Assembly (NCBI GenBank): GCA_963790525.1
Contig: CAWBOV010000006.1
Coordinates: 620,001 to 684,000 of the forward strand
Origin: CAWBOV01 sp963790525
Lineage (GTDB): Bacteria; Actinomycetota; Actinomycetes; Mycobacteriales; Jatrophihabitantaceae
Length of the DNA stretch: 64,000 nucleotides
Reading direction: 5' to 3'
Shown here: positions 27,101-35,529 of the stretch, in pieces
Numbering within the stretch: the first letter of the stretch is position 1
Layout: each line of letters opens with the position of its first letter
The notes under the pieces: model-generated
What the model was told of the DNA's origin: nothing
The model's input: only the letters and a program-made list of their open reading frames with translations
Database searches by the model: none
Program-made: the position numbers and the translations under genes

Positions 27101-28272
27101 ACCTCGCGGTACTCGGACTCGGATTGCTCATCGTCGGGCATCCGGTGCGAACGACCGGCTTCCTCGGTCCACTCGGTGACGCCCTGGGCTTCGGCTCGGG
27201 AGCGGCCACCCACCCGGCGCTGGTGATCCTCGCCTGCCTCATCGGGCTGCGCACCGGCCTGCGCGGTGCGGGGCTGCGGGAACCGGAGGCCGTGCTCGGA
27301 CCACTGTCACCGCTGCTTGCGGTCGCCCTGACGCTGGCGCTCTACGCCGACGGCTGGTCGAGCCTGTGGCGCCCGGTCGGGATAGCACTGCTGCTGATGT
27401 TCTGGACAGCCGCGCTCGGAACCGCGCAACGATTCGTGCTCACGATGGTCGGCGTCGACGCGACGCTGGTCGTCGGTGCGGCGTCGGTGCTGGTCCTCCT
27501 CATCCGGGCAGCGACCGACGGCACCGCCGGGCAGCATTCCGCGGTCCTCATCGGCATGCTCGCCGGCCTCGTCGGACCCGGGCTGCCGGTGTCGGTGGGC
27601 TCAGCCGAGTATTCGCTGGGCAGCGTCCGCCGGGGGGACGAGCGCGCCAGAATCCGGATCTCCATCGACGGCGCGCTGACCTCCGCCGTCGTCGCCTTCG
27701 TCGTCACGGCGGTGACGGTCGGGCTGCACGGCACGCCGGCGTTCGCCGTGTTCGGCACGACCCAGCTGGTCGTCGTCGCCGTGCTGTCAGGCATTCGCCT
27801 CCGCCCTTCGCGCATCCGGGGTCTGCTCGCGACACTGCGCATCGGGACGCCACTGGGCGAGGCGCGGTTCCAGCGTTATCTGCACCGGGCCGCGTGGCGC
27901 TCGACAGCGGTCGCGGCGGTCGTCCTGGCAGCGGCGTGCGCGGAAGCCCGCCAGGCGGGCATGGACAGCACCTGGTCACTGCTGCTCGATCAGTGGTCCG
28001 GGCTGGTGCTCGTGTCGGGGACGCTCGCCGCCATCGGGGTGTTCTCGGTCGCCGGGACCCCGTCGCCCACCATGCGCTCGAGCCCCGACGAGCAGAGCAC
28101 CTGGGCGGCCTTCAAGGAGCGGCTGCGGACGTGGCGCCGGCTCCGCTTCGCGCGCTGGATCGAGGTCGGTCTGGCGGCGGTGCTGCTCTCCCGCCCGCTG
28201 TTCCAGATCATGAAGCTGGTCAAGCTCACCGCCGCGGCGGGGGCGGCGTGGCACGCCATCCTGCGACTCTGA
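24139..28272 (+). CDS. SecA-like DEAD motor fused to a polytopic membrane domain
   Basis: A 1377-residue protein with a SecA-type ATPase at the N-terminus: Walker A MDTGEGKT (GEGKT 124-128), NDYLAHRD (151-158), Walker B LIDEIDS (221-225), a shortened preprotein-crosslinking-like region (EYTYDRVTDVVSVKADGW, ~261-278), GLSGT (374-378), VTVLSQGGSRGVDV (487-500) and GRVGRHGE (525-532), all aligning with SecA landmarks in order. Residues ~610-975 are helical and charged. From ~980 to the end come about nine to eleven hydrophobic segments, which SecA never has; SecA's zinc-binding tail is absent. Chromosomal SecA should exist elsewhere, so this is an accessory motor anchored in its own membrane. 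GTG start, coupled to the YbjN-like gene. Confidence 0.8.
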   Translation: MILFRLLSQLISLLAGLLTRHSLADLDRYRALYTSWDDAALRAELRRLGVGAAVPPASAAARNDHRFQWMNRTRDSAALQALAIASCIFDRHPCDLPAGAVLYDEQKAAALALIDHVNVQMDTGEGKTYAVALAATALLAQHPQVVVVTANDYLAHRDQQRVARYFTAAGVETVCAVPGADFRGVAYTTLGDLCREYLHRAYRKASAGEVEYPQEAAVLIDEIDSVLLDNVPAHSLNRALPTDETIWDEVFALAEAWGELEYTYDRVTDVVSVKADGWNRVAELSGRTGQPVSFLIELVASALWARHATIGEQYAIDDDQVLLINSVTGIPYTASGSRTAAIEHLVLGRRPTVSLVLATIDGLTLLRRHPHVVGLSGTVAEDTLYYLQQLATLTTVIPPRFPRHPGLAGSVLSRSREDTYRYLEKRIRDVAPRPVIIGTWSSGEAQRIAAHLRADGVVDDAHLGVLTTFDSTADASVIAHAGSLGRVTVLSQGGSRGVDVRSQHRPLLIVLGLAIEPRLDKQFLGRVGRHGEAFEAQVVVDPSSPLWTGNFMLHTGLLSEPIPFDRWVTRRLHAAQRRAGLYTAQRRHQASVVDAAIGDMEAAMAARFRELRRIQQEAATTAEAAEGLATWVEGGAGHADHPADPGSIAQVREALRRRLASDAEVAEFEAVVAAAVGGASQPDRPYTMKALRTPEDARELVALTSWLRTSRDTPMDAAARELFQRQAALAADQRLPIVSHPRWRDPNDVAFESLIAANAAQLAHVSNRLAALAVSSSSDTYYRRAAFVVRNQQDSTALTLTNDLVSSLRIVDHPGQLDDLFYAADHQVFSPSSAQRSTAPEVPPPDAGTPFGDAVPPQLDRSAAEAAVDRFLEERDKARGGLPMPPAYARVLLLEALRPVIDTGARVDSAGLTRHVELIIDSAAGRGRRGRALRDHRTLIREFIADLNGRGVLSVELERRSVAATTARRVKRFLQTIPKVGLLAIAGYLAVLGLGLLIVGHPVRTTGFLGPLGDALGFGSGAATHPALVILACLIGLRTGLRGAGLREPEAVLGPLSPLLAVALTLALYADGWSSLWRPVGIALLLMFWTAALGTAQRFVLTMVGVDATLVVGAASVLVLLIRAATDGTAGQHSAVLIGMLAGLVGPGLPVSVGSAEYSLGSVRRGDERARIRISIDGALTSAVVAFVVTAVTVGLHGTPAFAVFGTTQLVVVAVLSGIRLRPSRIRGLLATLRIGTPLGEARFQRYLHRAAWRSTAVAAVVLAAACAEARQAGMDSTWSLLLDQWSGLVLVSGTLAAIGVFSVAGTPSPTMRSSPDEQSTWAAFKERLRTWRRLRFARWIEVGLAAVLLSRPLFQIMKLVKLTAAAGAAWHAILRL

Positions 28273-28275
28273 CCG

Positions 28276-28503
28276 TCAGTTGGTCAGGCCGGGCAGGGGC
28301 AGCAGCTCGCCGACGGGGCGGCGCTTGCGCCGAAGCATCACCCGGCGGGTGCCGTCCATGTAGCGCTGGACGCGGGCGAGTTCCCAGCCCCCGTACTCGG
28401 CATGCAGCGAGAGTCGCACCGCCGCTGCCACCCCGCTGACGTCCGGGGTGATGCGCAGCGGTGCGTACTCCCAGTCGGGATCGGCACTCGATTCGACAGC
28501 CAT
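28276..28503 (-). CDS. DUF5703-family small protein
   Basis: A 75-residue basic protein, with SLHAEYGGWELARVQRYMDG followed by TRRVMLRRKRR. This matches the short actinobacterial DUF5703 family (H-AEYG-WELAR and a basic C-terminus); function unknown. It ends three bases from the stop of the SecA-like gene on the other strand, so the two are tightly convergent. No signal or membrane segment. Confidence 0.65.
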   Translation of the reverse strand: MAVESSADPDWEYAPLRITPDVSGVAAAVRLSLHAEYGGWELARVQRYMDGTRRVMLRRKRRPVGELLPLPGLTN

Positions 28504-28551
28504 CGCCGTTCATTCTTGCTCACCGACGCGCCGTGGGCCAGCAGCAACCGC

Positions 28552-29568
28552 TCAGCGGGTGATCCGCTCCACGACGCCCGCCCGCGTGCCGGTGACCCAG
28601 ATCGTGTGGCTGCCCGGAGCCACCGCGACCGTGTCCGGCTGCGCCACCGTCGCGAAGCGGGCCACCACGGTCGGCGTCCCGGAGGCCAGCGAGAGCGCCA
28701 CGACCTGGTTCCGCGCGGTCAGCGTCACCCAGACCCAGTTCCGCACCGGGTCGAAGGCCAGACCGTACGGGCTGCCCGGGAGCGGCACGCTGGACAGCCT
28801 CCGCAGCGGATCGAGGCCGAAGGTGAGCAGTGCGTCGCCGCGGGTGTCGGCGACCACCATCGAGGTCGGGCCGGCGGCGATGCCGTGGGTCGGGCCGGCA
28901 CCGGCGGGGAGCCGGGTCAGCAGCGCGCCCGATGCCGGGTCGTAGGTGCTCACGGTGAACGCTCCGACGTCGACCACGGCGACCCGGGTCCCGTCGGCGA
29001 CGACACCGCCGGGCTGCGTCAGGTCGGCCACCGTCCGCTGGACCGCGCCCTGCCGGATGATGCTGATCGACTTGCCGAACTCGTTGCCGACGACGATGTA
29101 GCCGTCCGTGGTCTCGGCGGCATCGTGCGGTGAGGCGCCGACCGGGATCCGGGTGGTCGCGCCTCCGGGAAGAGCGACCTGGATCAGCGAGTTCGAGCTC
29201 TCGTCGGGAACCAGCACCGGCCCACCGGCGCGGGCGAGCTGCAGATGCCGCGCGTGCCCGGGAAGCGCCACCGTCCGCACGACCGCCAAGGTCGCCCCGT
29301 TCAACAGCACCAACCGATCCGGCGCACGTACCGCGACGGCGATCAACCCGGTGCGGGCGTCGTAGACGATGCCCTCCGGCGCCGCGCCGACCGCCCGGAC
29401 GACCCCGGCCGGAGCGGGACCGCCGGTGGGGGCGACCGCCGGCTCTGCGGCGCCGAGAGGCGCGGGCCCGTGGTGGGACGACCCGCACGCCGCGCAGCTG
29501 AGGACGGCGACCGCCGCGAGCGCGATGAGGCGCACGGCGTGGGACAGGGGAGCGGACCGGCGGGGCAT
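28552..29568 (-). CDS. YncE-like beta-propeller lipoprotein
   Basis: A 338-residue exported protein. The start at 29568 gives a lipoprotein signal (MPRRSAPLSH..., hydrophobic core, Cys28 in LSCAAC; the -3 residue is Cys rather than Leu, slightly unusual). The mature part is a string of propeller blades with motifs such as PEGIVYDARTGLIAVAVR, GPVLVPDESSNSLIQVALPGG, PHDAAETTDGYIVVGNEFG and PYGLAFDPVRNWVWVTLTARN, as in YncE/NHL-type seven-bladed propellers. It is probably on the outer face of the membrane; ligand unknown. Separated by 115 bases from recD2. Confidence 0.75.
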   Translation of the reverse strand: MPRRSAPLSHAVRLIALAAVAVLSCAACGSSHHGPAPLGAAEPAVAPTGGPAPAGVVRAVGAAPEGIVYDARTGLIAVAVRAPDRLVLLNGATLAVVRTVALPGHARHLQLARAGGPVLVPDESSNSLIQVALPGGATTRIPVGASPHDAAETTDGYIVVGNEFGKSISIIRQGAVQRTVADLTQPGGVVADGTRVAVVDVGAFTVSTYDPASGALLTRLPAGAGPTHGIAAGPTSMVVADTRGDALLTFGLDPLRRLSSVPLPGSPYGLAFDPVRNWVWVTLTARNQVVALSLASGTPTVVARFATVAQPDTVAVAPGSHTIWVTGTRAGVVERITR

Positions 29569-29683
29569 GGACCCATCGTCCGGCCTGGGGCGACCGCGCG
29601 CCCGGCAGAAGCTCGCGACCTGCAGTCGCACTTGTCACTCGCGGGCAGTCGGGAACGGGCGGAACGGGCGGTGACCGGGCGGG

Positions 29684-31684
29684 TCAGGCGGTGACGTGCT
29701 CGCGCAGCGTGTCCATCAGTCGCGTCCGGCGCGGGGCCGCGCCCACATCGCGGACCGCGCGCCGCAGCCCCGGCCCGACGGCCGGCACGATCGACAGGTG
29801 CTGCTGCGCCCGCGTCAGGGCGGTGTAGACGAGCGGGCGCGAGAGCATGCCCGACGCCTCGGGCGGGAGCACGACGACCACCGCCGGGAACTCCGATCCC
29901 TGCGCGCGATGGACCGTGATGGCCCAGCCGTGGGTGAGGTCGGCCAGCATCTTGCCCTTGACCCGCGCCGGGCCCGAGGCGAACTCGACGGTGACCGTGC
30001 CCTCGCTGACGTCGGTCACCATGCCCACCTCGCCGTTGGCGTATCCGTTCGGCTCGGCGTCGGCATGGTTGGCCGTGGCGACGACGCGGTCACCGGGATC
30101 GAAGCGCCGCTTGCCGCCGTGGCCGGGGTTGAGGACCGCCTTGAGCACCGCGTTCAGGCCCTGCGTCCCGGCCGGCCCGCGATGCACCGGCGTGACGACC
30201 TGGATCTGCTCCGGGGGGATACCGAGTGCGCGCGGGATCGAGTCGGTGACCAACTGCCGCACGCGGATCGCGGCATCGGCGGAACCGCGGGCGGACACGA
30301 TCACCACCTCGCGGCTCGGGTCGTCGACCATCGGCAGTTCGCCACCGCGGACGGCGGTGGCCAGCCGGGCGATGGAGCCACCCTCTGCCTGGCGGTACAG
30401 CGTGCTCAACTCGACCGTCGGTAGCACGCCCGAGTCGATCAGATCGCCGAGCACCCGCCCGGGACCGATCGAGGGCAGCTGCGCGGCGTCGCCCACGAAC
30501 AGCACGTGAGCGCCGTCGGGGCACGCGGTCAGCAGGGCATCGGCGAGCTCGACATCCAGCATCGAGGCCTCGTCGACGACGATCAGGTCCTCGTCGAGCG
30601 GCCACTCGGCGTCACGGGAGAACCCGGCCGAGAAGCCCCGGCTGTTCTCGTCGGAACTGTCCGGGCGCCTGCCCTGGGCGCCCAGCAGCCGGTGGATGGT
30701 CGATGCCGGCGCCCCGCACAGCTCCTCCAACCGCTTGGCGGCCCGCCCGGTCGGTGCCGCGAGCGCCACCGACTTGCCGGCCCTCTCGGCCAGGCGGACG
30801 ACCGCGGCGACGGTACGGCTCTTTCCGGTTCCGGGGCCGCCGGTCAGCACGCTGACGCCGTGGCGCAGCGCGTTGGCCACCGCTGCCCGCTGGGTCTCGT
30901 CCAGATCGGCGGATGTGCCCTTGAGGCGGGACGGGTCACCCTTGATCGGCCGGGCCGTGCCGACCAGACGGGCGATAGCCTCGGCGATCCGCTCCTCGGC
31001 CAGGGCGTAGCGGGCCAGACCGAGCAGCGCCTGCTCCTGGCCGAAGGAGTCCTCGGGCGGGGCGAACGGCAGCACCTCGGTCGTGGCGACGGCAGCCGCG
31101 ACCGCGGCGCCGGGGTCGGGGACGCCGAGCCCACGCAGTGCCCGGGCCACCTCGACCGCGGCGTCGACCGTGTGTCCGTCCCGTGCCTCACCCGCGAGGA
31201 CCCAGCCCACCAGGGCACGCCCGCGGCGGGGATCGTCGGAGCGCACGCCCGGAAGCACCACGCGGGCAAGGCGGTCGGCGGCGGCGACGTCCACGCCGGG
31301 CAGGCTGAGCATCCGCCAGGGATCGTCACGCACCAGTCGGGGCGCATCCGGGCCGAGGGCGTCCACCGCCCGGCCGGCGAGCCTGGCGTCCATTCCCGCG
31401 CGACAGAGCAGCTCGCACAGATCCAGTGCCGGGGCGGCGGCGATGAACGAGGAGAACAGGCGCCCGGCCCGCAGCGCGCCGACCTTGGGAAGTCCCGCCA
31501 GCGCCGCCGACGTCACGTCCGCCGCGCGCCGGATGCCGGCCGCGGCCAGCTCGTCGGCCAGCGAGCGGCCGAGCCCCGGCCAGAGCCCCGCGGCACAGAA
31601 GGCGACGAACGCCGCGTCCGTCGCCGCATCGACGGGTGCCCCGCCCTCCCCGGTCTCGGCGGCGTGCGACGTCGGTGCGCTCAC
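29684..31684 (-). CDS. recD2: RecD2-like ATP-dependent helicase
   Basis: A 666-residue superfamily 1B helicase. The N-terminal half has helix-hairpin-helix-like segments (AALAGLPKVGALRAGRLF, about 60-77). Walker A is GGPGTGKS at 282-289, with LDETQRAAVANALRHGVSV before it. Walker B is LIVVDEASMLD, then FVGDAAQLPSIGPGRVL, VELSTLYRQAEGGSIARLA and VYTALTRAQQHLSIV. Those are the RecD2/TraA-like motifs, and AITVHRAQGSEFPAVVVV is the UvrD-like C-terminal motif. It unwinds DNA in repair, independently of RecBC. GTG start in a GTGA overlap with the aldo/keto reductase stop. Slightly shorter than typical RecD2. Confidence 0.9.
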   Translation of the reverse strand: MSAPTSHAAETGEGGAPVDAATDAAFVAFCAAGLWPGLGRSLADELAAAGIRRAADVTSAALAGLPKVGALRAGRLFSSFIAAAPALDLCELLCRAGMDARLAGRAVDALGPDAPRLVRDDPWRMLSLPGVDVAAADRLARVVLPGVRSDDPRRGRALVGWVLAGEARDGHTVDAAVEVARALRGLGVPDPGAAVAAAVATTEVLPFAPPEDSFGQEQALLGLARYALAEERIAEAIARLVGTARPIKGDPSRLKGTSADLDETQRAAVANALRHGVSVLTGGPGTGKSRTVAAVVRLAERAGKSVALAAPTGRAAKRLEELCGAPASTIHRLLGAQGRRPDSSDENSRGFSAGFSRDAEWPLDEDLIVVDEASMLDVELADALLTACPDGAHVLFVGDAAQLPSIGPGRVLGDLIDSGVLPTVELSTLYRQAEGGSIARLATAVRGGELPMVDDPSREVVIVSARGSADAAIRVRQLVTDSIPRALGIPPEQIQVVTPVHRGPAGTQGLNAVLKAVLNPGHGGKRRFDPGDRVVATANHADAEPNGYANGEVGMVTDVSEGTVTVEFASGPARVKGKMLADLTHGWAITVHRAQGSEFPAVVVVLPPEASGMLSRPLVYTALTRAQQHLSIVPAVGPGLRRAVRDVGAAPRRTRLMDTLREHVTA

Positions 31685-32649
31685 CGCAGCACCTCCGGGT
31701 ACCCGAGCGCGGGCGCCGACACCTCGTCGAGGGCCAGCCGGATCTCCTGCGGCAGCTGCACGGCCAGCGCCTGCAGCACCGCCGTCAACTGCCCGCTCGT
31801 CCGCGCGCCGATCACCGGTGCCACCACGGCCGGGCGCTCGCGCAGCCAGCTCAGCGAGACCGCGAGGGGCGTCGTCCCCAGTCCCTCCGCCGCCGTCGCG
31901 ACCGCCTCGACGATCCCCATCGCGCGGGCGTCGGTGTGCGTGGGCACCGCGCCACGGGCGGCCGCGAGGCGTGAGCCCGACGGCACGGCACCGCGGTACT
32001 TGCCCGTCAGGACACCGCCGCCGAGCGGCGCGTACGGGAAGATGCCGATGCCGAGCTCCAGACACGCGGGCACGACCTCCCGCTCCACGCCACGGGACAG
32101 CAGTGAGTACTCGACCTGGTTGCCGATCAGGGGAGTGCGTCCGGGCACGGCCCGCTGCCAGGTGGCCGCCGCCGCCAGCCGCCAGCCGTTGTAGTTCGAG
32201 ACACCGACGTAGCGCACCTTTCCGCTGGCGACGGCGAAGTCCAGGGCGGCCAGCGTCTCCTCGAACGGCACGCGCACGTCGACGCTGTGCACCTGCCAGA
32301 GGTCGAGGTAGTCCACGCCGAGGGCGGTGAGCGAGTCGTCCAGGCGCCGCAGCAGTGCGCCCCGCGACGCGTCGACCGTCTGGCTGTCACCGACTCGGGT
32401 GAGGCCCGCCCGGGCAGCGAGCACCACGTCCTCCCGTGCCACGACCGTGCCCAGCAGCGTTCCCAGCATCGCCTCGGCGTCGCCGCCGCCGGGCCAGGGA
32501 GCGGTGTCGACGAGGGTGCCACCGGCGTCGCGGAAGGCGATCAGTTGCGCGGCGGCGTCGTCGATGTCGGTGTCGCGGCCCCAGGTCATCGTCCCCAGCG
32601 CCAGTTCGGAGACCTGTAGGCCGCTGCGACCGACGTAACGCTGCTCCAC
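31681..32649 (-). CDS. Aldo/keto reductase
   Basis: A 322-residue NADPH-dependent aldo/keto reductase of the Tas/YhdN-like group. It starts VEQRYVGRSGLQVSELALGTMTWG. Catalytic Asp and Tyr lie in DTAPWPGGGDAEAMLG, although the usual Asp-Tyr pair is altered (DTAPWPG in place of DTAxxYG). Lys and His positions follow in VLAARAGLTRVG and DYLDLWQVHSVD. Cofactor binding is seen in YVGVSNYNGWRL and VAPVIGARTSGQL. The Tyr to Trp change could alter activity. GTG start at 32649, divergent from the next gene; it reads into recD2 through a GTGA overlap. Confidence 0.85.
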   Translation of the reverse strand: MEQRYVGRSGLQVSELALGTMTWGRDTDIDDAAAQLIAFRDAGGTLVDTAPWPGGGDAEAMLGTLLGTVVAREDVVLAARAGLTRVGDSQTVDASRGALLRRLDDSLTALGVDYLDLWQVHSVDVRVPFEETLAALDFAVASGKVRYVGVSNYNGWRLAAAATWQRAVPGRTPLIGNQVEYSLLSRGVEREVVPACLELGIGIFPYAPLGGGVLTGKYRGAVPSGSRLAAARGAVPTHTDARAMGIVEAVATAAEGLGTTPLAVSLSWLRERPAVVAPVIGARTSGQLTAVLQALAVQLPQEIRLALDEVSAPALGYPEVLR

Positions 32650-32824
32650 GTCGATTGACCCTAGAGGAACTCGGCGTCCGCGGGCCGAGGCCACGACGGC
32701 GTGTGGACAGGCGTGACCCAGATCGCGCCGCAGGCGGTGTGCCGGGACCGGACCGCCCCGCGGCACGGGCCGAGCCGCCGCGTCCGAGGTCCTGACGCCC
32801 GGTGCGAGCCGGTACGGTGACGCA

Positions 32825-33874
32825 GTGCGATTGGGACTGAACATGGGTTATTGGGGCGCCGGCAACGACGCCGACAATCTCGCGCTCGCCCGTGAGGCCG
32901 ACGCGCTCGGTTTCGCGGTCGTCTGGGCCGCGGAGGCGTACGGCTCCGACGCGCCGACCGTGCTGTCCTGGATCGCGGCGCAGACGACCCGGATCGACGT
33001 CGGCAGTGCGATCATGCAGATCCCCGCGCGGACTCCCGCGATGACCGCGATGACGGCGGCCACGCTCGACACGCTCTCAGGCGGCCGCTTCCGCCTCGGC
33101 GTCGGCGTCTCGGGTCCACAGGTCAGCGAGGGCTGGCACGGCGTCCGGTTCGCCAAGCCCCTGGCCCGCACCCGCGAGTACGTCGCGATCGTCAAGCTGG
33201 CGCTCGCCCGCGAACGGGTGCGCTACGACGGCAAGTTCTTCCAGTTGCCGCTGCCGGACGGGCCGGGCAAGGCGCTGACGCTCACCGTCCACCCGACGCG
33301 GTCGGACATCCCGATCTATCTCGCGGCCGTCGGGCCGAAGAATCTCGAGCTGGCGGGCGAGATCGCCGACGGCTGGCTCGCAGTCTTCTTCGCACCCGAG
33401 TACGGGGCGGAGCTGCTGGGGCACATCGCGGCGGGGCGCGCGCGCGTCGGCAAGGACATGACCGGCTTCGACGTCGTCCCCTCGGTGCCCCTGGTGGTCG
33501 GGCCGGACCCGGTCGCCTGCGCCGACCCCATCCGCCCGTTCGCGTCGCTCTACGTCGGCGGGATGGGCAGCAAGGACCAGAACTTCTACAACGCCCTGGC
33601 GCACCGCATGGGTTACGGCGACGCGGCGGACACCGTGCAGGAGCGGTATCTGGCGCGCGACTACGCCGGTGCCGGCGCCGCCGTCCCGTACGAGTTCATC
33701 GACTCGACGGCGCTGCTCGGCCCGGTCGAACGGATCTCCGAGCGCCTGAAGGCCTACGCCGGTGCCGGCGTCACCACCCTCTCCGTCACGCCGTACGGCG
33801 CCACCCTCGACGACCGGATCTCCGCGCTGCGCGTCCTCGTGACGGCGCTGGAGTCCTCGGGCGTCGGCGAATGA
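32825..33874 (+). CDS. LLM-class F420-dependent oxidoreductase
   Basis: A 349-residue luciferase-like F420 oxidoreductase. Seen are MRLGLNMGYWGAGND, ADALGFAVVWAAEAYGSDAP, IDVGSAIMQIPARTPAMTAM, LDTLSGGRFRLGVGVSGPQVSEGWHG (cofactor and phosphate loop) and IPIYLAAVGPKNLELAGEIADGW. The layout fits the actinobacterial subgroup TIGR03559 lying beside uppP. GTG start; the stop overlaps the uppP ATG (ATGA at 33871-33874), so it is translationally coupled to cell-wall lipid recycling. Substrate unknown. Confidence 0.88.
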   Translation: MRLGLNMGYWGAGNDADNLALAREADALGFAVVWAAEAYGSDAPTVLSWIAAQTTRIDVGSAIMQIPARTPAMTAMTAATLDTLSGGRFRLGVGVSGPQVSEGWHGVRFAKPLARTREYVAIVKLALARERVRYDGKFFQLPLPDGPGKALTLTVHPTRSDIPIYLAAVGPKNLELAGEIADGWLAVFFAPEYGAELLGHIAAGRARVGKDMTGFDVVPSVPLVVGPDPVACADPIRPFASLYVGGMGSKDQNFYNALAHRMGYGDAADTVQERYLARDYAGAGAAVPYEFIDSTALLGPVERISERLKAYAGAGVTTLSVTPYGATLDDRISALRVLVTALESSGVGE

Positions 33875-34716
33875 GTCTGCTGCAGGCGGTCGTCTACGGG
33901 CTCGTCCAGGGGCTGACGGAGTTCCTTCCGATCTCCTCCACGGGGCATCTGCGCATCGTCCAGGCGATCTTCGGCTGGAAGGATCCCGGCTCGTCGTTCA
34001 GCGCGGTCATCCAGCTGGGCACGACCCTCGCGGTGGTGCTGTTCTTCTGGCGGGAACTCCTGCACATCAGCGTGGGCTGGCTGCGCGGCGTCCTGGACGT
34101 CCTCACCCGCTCCGAGGACCGCACGTCCCGGAAGAGCCTCGAGTACCGCATGGGGTGGTACCTGATCCTCGCGACGATCCCGGTCGGCGTGTTCGGGCTG
34201 ATCTTCAGTCACCAGATCGAGACCGGGGCGCGCAACCTCTGGCTCATCTCGTCGGCGCTGATCGTCTTCGCGCTGGTCCTCGCCCTCGCCGAGCGGGTCG
34301 GGAAGCGCGATCGCGACGACGACGCCCTCGATCGCAACGACGCCATCGCAGTCGGCTTCGCGCAGGCGCTGGCACTCATACCGGGTGTGTCCCGGTCGGG
34401 CGCCACGATCACCGCGGGCCTGTTCCGCGGTCTCGACCGGTCCACCGCCGCACGATTCTCGTTCCTGCTGTCGATTCCCGCGGTGGTCCTGTCCGGCGGG
34501 TACGAGGCCCGGCACATCGGCGAGGCCGGCAGCCCCGGCATCGGCATCACCGGCGTGGCCACGATCATCTCCTTCGTCGTGGGGCTGGCCTCGATCGCGT
34601 GGTTGTTGCAGTACATCAGCAAGCATTCGACGATGGTCTTCATCGTCTACCGGATCGCCCTCGGGATCGTGCTGCTCGCGCTGCTGTCGACCGGTGTCCT
34701 GGCGGCGACGACGTGA
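33871..34716 (+). CDS. uppP: Undecaprenyl-diphosphatase UppP
   Basis: A 281-residue integral membrane phosphatase that recycles the undecaprenyl carrier for peptidoglycan synthesis. The first signature QGLTEFLPISSTGH (catalytic Glu and Ser) is near residue 12. The second, PGVSRSGAT, is near residue 171. About eight membrane helices, ending MVFIVYRIALGIVLLALL. It also confers bacitracin tolerance in general. It overlaps the LLM gene by four bases and is followed after ten bases by the histidine-phosphatase gene, the usual actinobacterial order. Confidence 0.95.
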   Translation: MSLLQAVVYGLVQGLTEFLPISSTGHLRIVQAIFGWKDPGSSFSAVIQLGTTLAVVLFFWRELLHISVGWLRGVLDVLTRSEDRTSRKSLEYRMGWYLILATIPVGVFGLIFSHQIETGARNLWLISSALIVFALVLALAERVGKRDRDDDALDRNDAIAVGFAQALALIPGVSRSGATITAGLFRGLDRSTAARFSFLLSIPAVVLSGGYEARHIGEAGSPGIGITGVATIISFVVGLASIAWLLQYISKHSTMVFIVYRIALGIVLLALLSTGVLAATT

Positions 34717-34726
34717 GCGCGGCGTC

Positions 34727-35434
34727 ATGAGCACCGTCCTGTTGGTCCGGCACGGGCTGACCGCGATGACCGGGCCCGTCCTCGCCGGGCACACTCCCGG
34801 CCTGCACCTGGACGAGCGCGGCACGAAGCAGGCCCTCGCGACGGCGACGCGGATCGCGCCCATCCCGCTGACCGCGATCGTCACCAGCCCGCTGGAGCGG
34901 TGCATCGACACGTCGCAGGCGATCCTCGACGCCCAGCGCGCGGCCGGGGTGGAGCCCACCTGGGCGGTCGAGGACCGGATCGTCGAGTGCCGTTACGGCG
35001 ACTGGACCGGGAAGGCGATCAAGGACCTCGCCAAGGATCCGATGTGGAAGGTCGTGCAGCAGCAGCCCAGCGCAGCGGTCTTCCCCGGTGGAGAGCCGCT
35101 GCGCACGACCCAGGCCCGCGCGGTCGACGCCATCCGCGAATGGGACACCCGCCTCGGCGAGGATGCGGTCTGGGTGGCCTGCAGCCACGGCGACGTCATC
35201 AAGTCGATCGTCGCCGACGCGCTCGGGCTGCACCTGGACCAGTTCCAGCGGATCGTGATCGACCCCTGCTCGGTGACGGTGATCCAGTACACGCCGGGGC
35301 GGCCGTTCGTGATGCGCGTGAACGACAGCGGCGGTGACCTGAGCTTCCTGCGCCCGCAGCCCAAGGCCAAGCGACGGCGGCGCCGTCCGGCCGATGCCAC
35401 GGTGGGTGGGGGCGCAGGACCCGGCGCGGTGTGA
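34727..35434 (+). CDS. Histidine phosphatase family protein (MSMEG_4193 type)
   Basis: A 235-residue phosphoglycerate-mutase-like phosphatase. The phosphohistidine motif is LLVRHGLTA (His9), with the second catalytic site in WVACSHGDVIKSIV. Acidic and arginine residues lie in TSPLERCIDTSQAI and RIVECRYGDWTGK. The C-terminus is basic and disordered (KAKRRRRRPADA). This is the subgroup TIGR03848 that always neighbours DUF3090 and SCO1664-type genes near mshC; substrate unknown. The stop codon falls in a 26-base tandem repeat. Confidence 0.85.
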   Translation: MSTVLLVRHGLTAMTGPVLAGHTPGLHLDERGTKQALATATRIAPIPLTAIVTSPLERCIDTSQAILDAQRAAGVEPTWAVEDRIVECRYGDWTGKAIKDLAKDPMWKVVQQQPSAAVFPGGEPLRTTQARAVDAIREWDTRLGEDAVWVACSHGDVIKSIVADALGLHLDQFQRIVIDPCSVTVIQYTPGRPFVMRVNDSGGDLSFLRPQPKAKRRRRRPADATVGGGAGPGAV

Positions 35435-35480
35435 TCGGCGCAGGACCCGGCGCGGTGTGATCGGCGCAGGACCCGGCTCG
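35411..35480. repeat. 26-bp tandem repeat, 2.7 copies
   Basis: The unit starts GGCGCAGGACCCGGCGCGGT and repeats at 35411, 35437 and, partly, 35463. The stop codon of the phosphatase gene lies in the first copy, and the second copy carries the same TGA. No hairpin character; probably slippage or duplication in the intergenic spacer. Confidence 0.8.
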
Positions 35481-35529
35481 GGGTCGGTCCGCGCCGGCGA
35501 GCCGGTCCGCGCGATTAGGATGACCGGTG

